From Phytoseiulus persimilis (Eukaryota; Arthropoda; Arachnida; Mesostigmata; Phytoseiidae): a stretch of 64,000 nt of DNA. The stretch's first letter is position 1; each line of letters starts with the position of its first letter. A model generated the notes under the pieces. That model had not been told where the DNA came from. It ran no database searches and saw only the letters and a list, made by a program, of their open reading frames with translations. Of this stretch, positions 12,990 through 23,831 are shown one piece after another. A program made the position numbers and the translations under genes. The stretch is taken from positions 53,754,001 through 53,818,000 of the forward strand of contig CM075101.1 in the NCBI GenBank assembly GCA_037576195.1, in the 5' to 3' direction.

Positions 12990-14290
12990 AGTGCGTTCTC
13001 TCCTCGTCCTGGTGAATGATTGCGGGAACTCCGTCCACCATCTCCATGAGCTCGGGGCTCCGCTGGAAAGACTGCTGCCGAACGAACAGAGGCCCGAGTC
13101 GACTCAGGAATTGGATGCGTGCTTCTCGCAGATCAAGTCACCCTATGAGCATGAAGGGTCTCCTGCAGAGGACCTCCGCTCTCCTGCTGCGGTGGGCGCT
13201 CGGACTCGTTGGGTTCGACTTCGCGCGTGAATACATTCGGATGGTGTTTATCTATCCAATTATGGTTTGGCGCGTTCATGTTACATCTATCAGCATCATT
13301 CGTTTCATGTAAGGAGCTTCGCAGCTTATCACAAGTCTCCTTCTCGCAATTTTCGCACACGATTGAGTGGTCTTTCATTTCCTCCCGAAGGCCAAGTATG
13401 AGGAGGAAATCCTCATTCGTGTGTTCATCCACTTCAGTCATTGTGTAGATTGCAATTTAGTTGGTGCCGGTTCCTATCAGGGCCAGGAGAGCGTTCCCTG
13501 TTCGGTTGGCGTAGAGGAAGGATTTCATACCGAGGCACGTTTTGCCTCGCTGTCAGAACTCCAGGCTTAGTTTCAGCGACATGTTTCGCTCCCAGTTGAT
13601 CTCCTGTGCTTCTCTAATGCTCTTCCTTGTCTTTGAATTGGAGAGGACCCTTTCTGCATACATGAATCCGATACTTACGAAGTTATACCTTCCTTCTCGA
13701 ATGTCCGGGGTATGAATAGCCACAATCGAAATCATGCTCATAACGGCGCTTTGCCACCTTTCTGGATCCATGAACTCATTCATTTTCAAGTATCTGATAC
13801 CCCCGCCCCTCCCGCTTCAAACGAGGACCAGCCGAGTTCGCGCATGTTAGTTGCGGAACTGCGCTCGTTTTCCGTCAAGCTCGGGAGTCTTCAAAGCTAT
13901 GATGCCCCCACATGGAAGTTGCTCGCATTCGGTGTAATGGATGCGTGGCCTGTCTCTCACAAATGGTTTCCTGCTCCGTAGGTAGAGTTTGGATTGGACA
14001 GGTTGATTTCCAAACATTTGTTTCACACCGCCACTGGCACTGGGTTCCCTTGTATTCGTAGCCCTACACAGTTCGTTTCTCTACTCGCTGTGTATACGAC
14101 AATGACACTCTTTGTTGGCTCTGAGGGAATGTATTCCTCGTCTCCGAAGGTACTTGTTACCTCGAAGAGAGTTTGCATTTCTCTTTTGCTCGCCGCCAGT
14201 AGGACGATGTCGTCGGTGAAGGAAAGGTATGGAATTCTTAGAGACTATCCTTCCTTCAGATTAAATTGCCATTTTTTTCGTACGGAATAG
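12990..14290 (-). pseudogene. Decayed non-LTR retrotransposon (LINE) reverse transcriptase and C-terminus
   Basis: Read on the minus strand, about 14225-14080 encodes IPYLSFTDDIVLLAASKREM, the catalytic motif of a non-LTR reverse transcriptase (family form Y/FADDIVLLA; here FTDD). Upstream, near 14330, LRTDAGIPALQSGLGEQ resembles a worn GxxQGxPLSPxLF motif. Downstream there is coding-like sequence at 13553-13789, a Cys-rich segment CENCEKETC at about 13360, and a tail LSRLGPLFVRQQSFQRSPEL near 13080 ending in TGA at about 12993; both fit the C-terminal region of such elements. Stops and frame changes separate these blocks, so this is a dead copy. The clade (R1, jockey, RTE and so on) cannot be told by eye. 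Confidence 0.6.
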
Positions 14291-14944
14291 GAAATCGGCT
14301 CCCGTCATCCGTGGCCTGTTCTCCGAGCCCGCTTTGAAGAGCGGGTATCCCTGCGTCAGTCCTTATGACTGGTGACCCATTTGGATCCGACTCCTCCTTC
14401 GATGATATTCATCTCGTTCGAGGAGCATAGGGCTGGGAGTGCTTCTGCAAGATCATCCGAGGTCTCTCCGGAGACCGTGGAGTTCCGGCAAGCTCCATCG
14501 CTCCGCTATTAAGCTTAAAGTTCCTAGCTTTCCGGAAGCGCTACCAGAGTACTTTTTCGGCCAACGTGTTGGGAGCCGAGTCATTTTCGGGAGCCAATTG
14601 CATTGGAGCCGGTACTGCGGTGCTTTGTTCCCTTTATGAACAGAAAACAAGGAGCTGGACTGGAGCCGTCGCACAAAGAGACGACGGTCGTCCTGCGTCG
14701 ACGGGAATCGGCTTTGCCGAGACAGATGACGAGAAGGGCGTGCACGAAAGTTCGAGAAGTACGCAGAGCCGTCGCGGGTAGACCTTGCGGGGGTTTTCAA
14801 CTCAGTTTGATGACTAAAAAACTGCGAGTTTTCGTCAGTTGCAAAAGAACGCAATCGTCTGCAGTTTTGACAGCAGTTCAAATCTCGCGGGCGACGGCGG
14901 AAAAGGCGCGTCAATCGGCAAGGGATGCATTCTCCCCAGGATAA

Positions 14945-15256
14945 GTTCTGCAGCGTCTCAGGAAGCTCAGGAACATTGCACATGACTTCTGCAAGAATCC
15001 ACTGCTCTTGGATGCGATTCGAGGGGTCACGACCAGAAATAAATTCAATGGGAAACCGCTGAAGGTCATATTGGACTGCAAAACTCGGTGGTACCCCACC
15101 TTGGTTATGGTTGAGCGAGCTGTAGCCATCCTTCCTCCGCAGAACAATCTTCTGCCCAGACATGGGACTCCGGTTAGCGCGGACAGGGCTTGCACCGTTC
15201 AAGAAAGCGATTTTTTCCTTCTGTGCAACCGAGGTGTCGCTGTCGAGCGCCGATAG
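14945..15256 (+). pseudogene. hAT-superfamily transposase fragment
   Basis: A plus-strand frame encodes RLRKLRNIAHDFCKNPLLLD followed by LKVILDCKTRWYPTLVMVER. The second piece matches the well-conserved hAT transposase signature (consensus like L-x-D-x-x-TRWNST-x-x-MLER). The frame is closed upstream at 14942 and ends at a stop near 15254, and neither the N-terminal DDE region nor the C-terminal dimerisation domain is intact, so it cannot make a working transposase. It lies 263 bp left of a hAT-type nonautonomous element (15519-20330) and could be debris of a partner autonomous element, but that link is inference. Confidence 0.6.
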
Positions 15257-15853
15257 AGTCCCCCGTCTTCTCCTGCAAGAGCTTCGGAGTTCTGAGTTGG
15301 CCTGGCAGCTTCTCGCACATCTGGAGAGAAGAACGATCCTATCTAGCTCCCTCCCAGCTTTCCACAGTCGTCGCTAAGAGTGAACGATGGAGAGGAAACT
15401 TGTTCAAAGAAGACGGAAGAGATATTGGATTTTCTCACAGAAGTGATGTACGACGATGACCTCCGCAAACATGAAGGGACGACGGAGGGGGTCGGTGGTA
15501 AGTTCGCTGGGTCTACATCGGTAGCGTATAGACCTTCGACAATGCCCGGGGCGGACCTCCGGTCTGAAGCGCGGAACTTCGATCTCAGATGATGTAACAA
15601 CATAATACCAATGTATTCCATATTCATGTTTGTGGATGTGATGAAGACACAATTGGCGAGGGAGACCTCGCACTCTGATTATAATCAGAGTGAATAAGAA
15701 TAATTATTCTTGTACTCATGAGTCGATTCCTATATTGCGATACGGTGGAAGAACCGTCGGTTTTTGCGATCATATCTGCAGACGATTCACGATAAGTTCT
15801 CTGGGAATCGCGCCAGAAAAATGAGACAATTGATTGCGGAAGCCCCGACGCTA

Positions 15854-16160
15854 TCTATATGTATAAAAATCCAGGGTCTGTTTGTTTGTTTGTTTGTCCT
15901 CAATAGGCTACTCCGGTATTGATCGGATCGACTTGGAACAAACTGCATAATGAAGGGTGGCTCACCGGGAAGGACATAGCCCCCCCCCCTCGCGATTCAC
16001 CCCAACTTTGACCCCCTCCATACTGTCACCCGCATCCGAATTCTGACGATAAGGTGCACCGCCCCGTTATGACGCCAGCCAGACTCTTAGGCCTCATCCC
16101 ATCGTCATCGGATATCCTTACCCACCCCCTCTCCTATACATCTATCATAAGAATCTATCA
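15854..16160 (+). repeat. Leader of the 45-bp array (copy 1) with TTTG microsatellite
   Basis: Begins tctatatgtataaaaatcca, then a TTTG run at about 15881-15898, then about 260 bp of unique sequence with a C-rich tract near 15980. It is nearly identical to 34195-34550, which also leads into a 45-bp array. At both sites the shared block starts with TC preceded by A, compatible with a Helitron 5' end, though two copies are too few to fix the terminus. Confidence 0.8.
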
Positions 16161-19100
16161 TAAAAATATCTGGAGGGGTGATTCAGAGACCAATAAGGCC
16201 ATTACTTCCCAACTCTGGAGGGGTGATTCCGAGACCAATCTGGCCATCACTTTTCAACTTTAGAGGAGTGATTCCGAGACCAATCTGGCCATTACTTTCC
16301 AACTCTGGAGGGGTGATTCCGGTACCAATCTGGCCATTACTTCCCAACTCTGGAGGGGTGATTCCGGTACCAATCTGGCCATAAGTTTTCAACTCTGGAG
16401 GGGTGATTCCGGTACCAATCTGGCCATCTATTTCCAACTCTGGAGGGGTTATTCCGAGACCAATCTGGCCATCACTTTCCAACTTTAGAGGAGTGATTCC
16501 GAGACCAATCTGGCCATTACTTTCCAACTCTGGAGGGGTGATTCCGGTACCAATCTGGCCATTACTTCCCAACTCTGGAGGGGTGATTCCGGTACCAATC
16601 TGGCCATTAGTTTCCAACTCTGGAGGGCTGACTCCGGTACCAATCTGGCCATCTATTTCCAACTCTGGAGGGGTTATTCCGAGACCAATCTGGCCATTAC
16701 TTTCCAACTTTAGAGGGGTGATTCCGGTACCAATCTGGCCATTACTTCCCAACTCTGGAGGGGTGATCCCGGTACCAATCTGGCCATTACTTTCCAACTC
16801 TGGAGGGGTTATTCCGAGACCAATCTGGCCATCACTTTCCAACTTCAGAGGAGTGATTCCGAGACCAATCTGGCCATTAGTTTCCAACTCTGGAGGGGTG
16901 ATTTCGGTACCAGTCCGGCCATCTATTTCCAACTCTGGAGGGGTTATTCCGAGACCAATCTGGCCATCACTTTCCAACTTTAGAGGAGTGATTCCGAGAC
17001 CAATCTGGCCATTACTTTCCAACTCTGGAGGGGTGATTCCGGTACCAATCTGGCCATTACTTCCCAACTCTGGAGGGGTGATTCCGGCACCAATCTGGCC
17101 ATTAGTTTCCAACTCTGGAGGGGTGATTCCGGCACCAATCTGGCCATCACTTTCCAACTCTGGAGGGGTGATTCCGGCACCAATCTGGCCATTACTTTCC
17201 AACTCTGGAGGGGTGATTCCGGCACCAATCTGGCCATCACTTTCCAACTTTAGGGGAGTGATTCCGAGACCAATCTGGCCATTACTTTCCAACTCTGGAG
17301 GGGTGATTCCGGTACCAATCTGGCCATTACTTCCCAACTCTGGAGGGGTGATTCCGGTACCAATCTGGCCATTACTTCCCAACTCTGAAGGGGTGATCCC
17401 GGTACCAATCTGGCCATTACTTTCCAACTCTGGAGGGGTGATTCCGGTACCAATCTGGCCATTAGTTTCCAACTCTGCAGGGGTTATTCCGAGACCAATC
17501 TGGCCATTACTTTCCAACTTTAGAGGGGTGATTCCGAGACCAATCTGGCCATTACTTTCCAACTCTGGAGGGGTGATTCCGGTACCAATCTGGCCATTAC
17601 TTCCCAACTCTGGAGGGGTGATTCCGGTACCAATCTGGCCATTACTTTCCAACTCTGGAGGGGTGATTCCGAGACAAATCTGGCCATCTATTTCCAACTT
17701 TAGAGGAGTGATTCCGAGACCAATCTTGCCATTACTTTCCAACTCTGGAGGGGTGATTCCGGTACCAATCTGGCCATTACTTCCCAACTCTGGAGGGGTG
17801 ATTCCAGTACCAATCTGGCCATTAGTTTCCAACTCGGGAGGGGTGATTCCGGTACCAATCTGGCCATATATTTCCAACTCTGGAGGGGTTATTCCGAGAC
17901 CAATCTGGCCATTACTTTCCAACTTTAGAGGGGTGATTCCGAGACCAATCTGGCCATTACTTTCCAACTCTGGAGGGGTGATTCCGGTACCAATCTGGCC
18001 ATTACTTCCCAACTCTGGAGGGGTGATCCCGGTACCAATCTGGCCATTACTTTCCAACTCTGGAGGGGTTATTCCGAGACCAATCTGGCCATCACTTTCA
18101 AACTTTAGAGGAGTGATTCCGAGACCAATCTGGCCATTAGTTTCCAACTCTGGAGGGGTGATTCCGGTACCAGTCTGGCCATCTATTTCCAACTCTGGAG
18201 GGGTTATTCCGAGACCAATCTGGCCATCACTTTCCAACTTTAGAGGAGTGATTCCGAGACCAATCTGGCCATTATTTTCCAACTCTGGAGGGGTGATTCC
18301 GGTACCAATCTGGCCATTACTTCCCAACTCTGGAGGGGTGATTCCGGTACCAATCTGGCCATTAGTTTCCAACTCTGGAGGGGTGATTCCGGTACCAATC
18401 TGGCCATTAGTTTCCAACTCTGGAGGGGTTATTCCGAGACCAATCTGGCCATTACTTTCCTACTTTAGAGGGGTGATTCCGAGACCAATCTGGCCATTAC
18501 TTTCCAACTCTGGAGGGGTCATTCCGGTACCAATCTGGCCATTACTTCCCAACTCTGGAGGGGTGATTCCGGTACCAATCTGGCCATTACTTTCCAACTC
18601 TGGAGGGGTGATTCCGAGACAAATCTGGCCATCACTTTCCAACTTCAGAGGAGTGATTCCGAGACCAATCTTGCCATTACTTTCCAACTCTGGAGGGGTG
18701 ATTCCGGTACCAATCTGGCCATTACTTCCCAACTCTGGAGGGGTGATTCCAGTACCAATCTGGCCATTAGTTTCCAACTCTGGAGGGGTGATTCCGGTAC
18801 CAATCTGGCCATATATTTCCAACTCTGGAGGGGTTATTCCGAGACCAATCTGGCCATTACTTTCCAACTTTAGAGGGGTGATTCCGAGACCAATCTGGCC
18901 ATTACTTTCCAACTCTGGAGGGGTGATTCCGGTACCAATCTGGCCATTACTTCCCAACTCTGGAGGGGTGATCCCGGTACCAATCTGGCCATTACTTCCC
19001 AACTCTGGAGGGGTGATTCCGGTACCAATCTGGCCATTAGTTTCCAACTCTGCAGGGGTTATTCCGAGACCAAACTGGCCATTACTTTCCAACTTTAGAG

Positions 19101-19970
19101 GGGTGATTCCGAGACCAATCTGGCCATTACTTTCCAACTCTGGAGGGGTGATTCCGGTACCAATCTGGCCATTACTTCCCAACTCTGGAGGGGTGATTCC
19201 GGTACCAATCTGGCCATTACTTTCCAACTCTGGAGGGGTGACTCCGAGACAAATCTGGCCATCTATTTCCAACTTTAGAGGAGTGATTCCGAGACCAATC
19301 TTGCCATTACTTTCCAACTCTGGAGGGGTGATTCCGGTACCAATCTGGTCATTACTTCCCAACTCTGGAGGGGTGATTCCAGTACCAATCTGGCCATATA
19401 TTTCCAACTCTGGAGGGGTTATTCCGAGACCAATCTGGCCGTTACTTTCCAACTTTAGAGGGGTGATTCCGGGACCCATCTGGCCATTACTTTCCAACTC
19501 TGGAGGGGTGATTCCGAGACCAATCTGGCCATTACTTTCCAACTCTCGAGGGGTGATTACGAGACCAACCTGGCCATTACTTTCCAACTCTGGAGGGGTG
19601 ATTACGGGACCAATCTGACAATACTTTTCCGATTCTGGAGAGGTGCTTCCGAGACGAATCTGACCGTACTTTCTAAAACCTGGAGGGGTGATTCCGTCTC
19701 CAATCTGACCATTACTTTCCAACTCTGGAGGGGTGATTCCGAGACCAATCTGGCCATTACTTTCCAACTCTGGAGGGGTGATTCCGAAACCAATCTAGCC
19801 ATTACTTTCCAACTCTGGAGGGGTGATTACGAGACCAATCTGACAATACTTTCCCGAGTCTGGTGGGGTGCTTCCGAGACGAATCTGACCGTGCTTTTCA
19901 AAACCTGGAGGAGTGATTCTGTCTCCAGTCTGACCATTACTTTTCAAGTTTCGAAGAGTACCTGGAAGAG
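16160..19970. repeat. 45-bp tandem repeat array 1 (about 84 units)
   Basis: Head-to-tail 45-bp units such as tctggaggggtgattccggt followed by accaatctggccattacttc and ccaac. Variants differ at a few sites: ggtacc versus gagacc, ctctgg versus ctttag, attac versus atcac or atcta. Units at the right edge (after about 19600) are clearly more diverged, as is usual at satellite edges. Because 45 is a multiple of three and the unit has almost no stops, very long frames run through it: 1071 codons on plus (16403-19618) and 744 and 435 codons on minus. These encode 15-residue repeats (VIPVPIWPLLPNSGG on plus, GITPPELESNGQIGT on minus). I regard them as by-products, not genes. Confidence 0.9.
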
Positions 19971-20594
19971 AGATCGGACCGAAACTTTCTAGCGGGTTCA
20001 GCGGTGTGAGGGTTTCAAGATGAGTTTTTCAATGTTGCATCCGGAAGATCGTGATTCGTTGCGCGCAGGCGCCCTGCTATTCTGAGACCACAGGTTTGCG
20101 AAGAAGAGAAAATAGCTCTCGAGCTTCCCCTTCCAGAGTCATCAGGAGACGATTGAAATTATTTCACAGCGCGGACGTCATTCCGGACGCTCATTCCGTG
20201 GGTGATCAGACGGATTATCTCACAGAGTGTGTGAGCGCGTTTCTCCCACAGTCAATGCCATCCTGATGCCCCTGCAGCCTTGATGCCCGGGGCGGGCCGC
20301 CCCACCGCTCCCCCGCACGGTACGCTGGTGCTCTTCATACTTTCCCGGGCGTTCGCTGATATCCTTCATCCATATTGAAACCTTCTCTCAGTTGTGGGCT
20401 GACGCGATCTGGGACTCCATGCACACTCAGCCTGCAGGTACGCCCGTTGATGCCGATCTACGACAAGGCTGTACGGGAAGGTTGTAACGAGAACTATTCC
20501 AAGGTGGAGGGAATCTCGAGCGTCTCCTCGAACCATGTCGAGAAATCTTGAGCTCGATACCGCCGAACGAAATTTCAGCGTGGCAAGCCATTCT

Positions 20595-20750
20595 GTGGAA
20601 ACTCGCAGAATGTCTCGTTTAGCGTTTGCATTCTGCATTCCGCGGTGTTGGGCAGTCTGACAATCATCTCGACGAATGAGCGAAGTGCTCCCAATGCATG
20701 CCGAGTTATACCCATTCGAAAATCGGGGCGGGAATCATGAGACGTATATT
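20595..20750 (+). repeat. Dispersed repeat, about 150 bp (copy A)
   Basis: About 150 bp containing gtgttgggcagtctgaca and gccgagttatacccattcg is found again in the same orientation at 30290-30445 with moderate divergence (roughly three quarters identical by eye). No terminal repeats or coding were seen. It may be part of an unidentified transposon. Confidence 0.55.
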
Positions 20751-21469
20751 GTTTCAGGCCAGGTGGAATTTAGGTGAAATTCAGGTGAAACCCAGGTGAA
20801 CTCCAAGCCGAGCGCCAGTGATCAAAATACGGCGAAATTCGGGTATTTCGAGCAAAACCTCGACACGTTAGCTTAAAAGCCTGATTCCCATGCTTCAACG
20901 TCCGTTTGGAAAATTGCTGATGGTTGAGTGGAGTCTTGAAGTTTAGATTCGGAAACCAGAACGACCCCGTAGAACTTCCTATCTAGTTCGACTAAAACAT
21001 TCTTGGGGATGCGAAGGCACATAGGCTCGTGAGGGGCCGAGGTAATAATAGCACGGAGACGAATGCTCGATTTTATTGCAAAATCACGCATCGCTGTTGG
21101 CCACGCGGGCTATAGAGACAGGTGACCGGGAAACGAGGTTTAATCGTGGTCTCTCTGTACACTGAGTCAGATCTGGAGATCTTCGGCATCTACGTCTCGA
21201 ATCCGACTGCGAGCGTCCACCGAGGCGTTATTCGGTGTTAGCTTCAGAGGGATAGCACATCGGGACTCAATGGAGCTTCGTGTTTCCGGGAGTGGGAGAT
21301 GATATTCGATCAGAAAGCAGGAACTCGTACTGGGAGAGCGACCTCTCAACATCCACGCTCACTATGGGGCATGGCTGACTGAAGAGATATCTGCGGTGGA
21401 CGAATGAGAAATACTGTGACCGAGCTCGGTCACCGAGCGTCTCACCCCGGAGACATTGTTGGATCTGGC

Positions 21470-22060
21470 TCATGGCTATCAGACCCGCATTCTGCTGCAG
21501 AAATCTTCAAAGATTCTGTTCTAGCGATGTAGCTTTTGGTCCTGTCGGAGAACGCGGCGAAGTCTCAATGGGAGTCTCTCGTCAAACTGGAAGCGTCGTT
21601 TCTCGAAATCGCAATGTGCTGCAACCGCTCCTCCGGGAATGGAAGGTCTTCCGGTTGGCCGACACTCAACTGCTTTCGGAGGGAATGAGGAATAAATTCG
21701 ATCTTCCAATGATCCGAGCACACAAAGACTGCGTGGAAAGCTGGCACGAGAGAATGGCGGAGGTGGACCCAGAGTGCACCACCTGGCTAGCACCCGGAAA
21801 CTTTGATCAAGAAATCAAGCTACGGGATGAGACATCACTTCACCAGAGGGGACATCCATGTCTCTCATCATATCATATGTGATGCGGAAAAAAGACACGA
21901 CCTAGACGACAACTGCAGATGTATATTGTGTGGAATGAAATGCTCCCTATGCCCCTTGTATAGTTGTGAAAACTCGGACTTTGATCGGAGCTCATACAAC
22001 ACGGAAGGAGGAACAGACTGTGACATAGATAAATTATCCACATGTATGTCCGGTGGATAA
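21470..22060 (+). pseudogene. Unrecognised frame-broken coding remnant
   Basis: Two plus-strand frames in this stretch look protein-like. One runs 136 codons at 21472-21882. The other is interrupted by stops and ends with a Cys-rich part (CRCILCGMKCSLCPLYSC, near 21920-21975) before a stop at 22058. No single uninterrupted frame or convincing splice sites join them, and no family is recognised. A decayed gene or transposon fragment is possible, and chance is not excluded. Confidence 0.2.
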
Positions 22061-22269
22061 AACGGGCATCAAGATATCAAGCTGGCTCCATCTCCTCCAA
22101 ACCACGCAAACTCTGGACCCAGAGGGACTCTCTCGAGAGGAGCTGAGATGGCCCGATCTTAGAGACAGCCGCGAACTCTGGAATTGAGCACCGTGATTCC
22201 AGGCGTACTCAGAGAATAAGTTTTTCATCGGACCTCCCGATCAAGATGCCCCCGCCGCTCTGAAGTGCC

Positions 22270-23205
22270 TGGGAGGCGCGGTCACGAATTCTGTGAGGTA
22301 ATCCACCACAGCGTTCTGTCATAGTTCGAAACGGAATGAGCTTTCAGAATGAGGACAGCGCTGTCAAATAACTCCAATCGTCCCCTGATAAGCCTGGTTG
22401 AGGGACCTCGAGGGCTATTTTCTCTTCCTCGCAAACCCGAGGTGCCAGAATATCAGGGCGCATGCGCGCCGAATCTCAACTTTCGGAACGCAACATCGGA
22501 GACTCATCTTGAAAAACCTCCACACCGCCTTTACTGAAACTAATGATTCAATCTCTCCATAGCTTCGCTGGACGTGTTGTGGATACGCAATCGGGTTGAA
22601 CAGTTGCCCTGGTGTTTCTGGGGTGCTACGGAATTTCGACGCAACGTGTGTTGATCAGCTCTCAGGGTTTCACAGCTGGGATTTCATCGAGATTGGCATG
22701 TGTTCCATCACCCTGTTTACACGGAAGAACATCGCTGGGGTGTGCGACCTTGCTGATTGAGGACAACTAAGTCGAACGGTTCAAACCACGCAGCTGCGGC
22801 ACCTAACTCCGGGTGCTGAAGGATTCACGTTTTGTACTCAAGAAACAGAGCGAGTTATCTCATGGCCGTCTCCGTTCTTGCCTCGGTAGAGAACGTGGAA
22901 ACTTCCACAATCAACTTCCCGACACGCCGCTCATTCAATTTTCTGCCGCGATTCCCAGGGAACTTGGGTGATTCTTCCATGATCATGACCGTATCAACCG
23001 ATGTTTTTTTCACCATCTCTCTATATCGAAGTCGACTCGTAAATTGAAGAATAATCAAACTTCGAGAACGAGATACCTCTTTGGTCGTGTCTTCATTCCA
23101 TTAATACACGTGAATATTAAATACATAGTTGTCATACGTCATTTTGGAATGCGACGTGCCACAGGAGCTTACATGGGGCATCAGGCCGGGTGTCCGCCGC
23201 CCTGA
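22270..23205 (-). mobile_element. hAT-type nonautonomous element (copy 2), truncated
   Basis: Matches the element at 38041-38850 in the same (minus) orientation over most of its length, for example gctgtcaaataactccaatc near 22360 and gggcatcaggccgg near 23180. Both terminal repeats are missing or worn beyond recognition, and the middle holds extra unmatched sequence. It is noncoding. Confidence 0.6.
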
Positions 23206-23674
23206 CCCACGTGCTCACTCCCGTGGGGGAGTTCACGCGCGACGCTGTAAAGGACTCCACGATCAAGCAATGGTTCCGCCGTAGTGACGTGCCACTCAAG
23301 TCTCACTGTGAGTCAGTTGCCGAGCGTTGTCAGGTGTTACTTCTAGCCCATGGTTAGATCGAGTACAGTCGACTCCGGGCTCGAACCCCTCCCCAGTCTC
23401 GTCATTGACCTGGAACCACACTTCCCGGAATAACCCTCAAACGCATCACGTTCAGCCTAGATTGAGCGAGCTTGGAGCTCGGCGTGCCCGCGGTTATTCA
23501 CTTGTATCGTACAGCGCGCGTGCAGCAGCGCAACCAGCACGGAGCCTCGCAAGCTGAAGCCTCGTGACGAGTTCGCTCTTTTCTGAGCATTCGCAAAAGG
23601 CTCTCAAGCTGATCAGTTTCAACTTACAAAGGTTCACAGCCATAATCCCAAGAGGAAGCGGGACTACTCCTTGG

Positions 23675-23831
23675 CAGAGACTGGGCATGATTCGGATTCG
23701 ACGATCCGAATCCGGACAGCCTAGCATTTTCGAAGGCAGGTCCGGATTCAATTCCAGATTCGGATTCGCCGTTAGAACTATGAATCCGGGTTCGGATCCA
23801 GATCGTCGAATCCGAATCATGCCCATCTCTG
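23675..23831. mobile_element. Short MITE with long terminal inverted repeats
   Basis: A 157-bp element. Left end cagagactgggcatgattcg and right end (reverse complement) cagagatgggcatgattcgg agree for about 32 bases with one indel; the inner 23 bases (gggcatgattcggattcgac and onward) match perfectly. The CAGAGATGGGCA-type end is typical of hAT elements. The flanking 8-mers ctccttgg and ccccctga agree at only 5 of 8, so a target duplication is not established. The inside is also rich in tccggattc-type repeats, so the RNA would fold into a hairpin. Confidence 0.6.

Larger units (their letters stand above)
15519..20330 (+). mobile_element. hAT-type nonautonomous element (copy 1), split by a satellite insertion
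   Basis: Left part 15519-15851 matches the left half of the uninterrupted copy at 46253-46969; right part, about 19975-20330, matches its right half. The ends are CGGTAGCGTATAG on the left and CGGTACGCTGGTG on the right, an imperfect terminal inverted repeat of the form CAGTAGCGTACC. Flanking 8-mers gtctacat (15511-15518) and ctcttcat (20331-20338) agree at 6 of 8 bases, a worn 8-bp target duplication as expected for hAT elements. About 4.1 kb of 45-bp repeats with a leader sits between the halves, and about 100-130 bp of the hAT middle is missing at the insertion. No coding capacity is seen. Confidence 0.75.

Noticed and set aside
14453..15202. A 249-codon minus-strand frame as a gene
   Set aside because: It overlaps the plus-strand hAT transposase relic with its TRW signature and shows no domain; taken as a shadow frame.
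16403..19618. A 1071-codon plus-strand frame (and 744/435-codon minus-strand frames) as giant repeat proteins
   Set aside because: They follow from a 45-bp tandem unit without stops; both strands are open at once, the arrays are parts of dispersed repeats, and there is no start context, signal or splice structure.
16160..19970. CRISPR array, suggested by regular repeats
   Set aside because: The units are contiguous with no unique spacers, and the sequence is clearly eukaryotic.
23340..23420. A tRNA gene, suggested by a GGTTCGAGCCC-like box on the minus strand near 23385
   Set aside because: No matching A box, acceptor stem or cloverleaf could be drawn around it.
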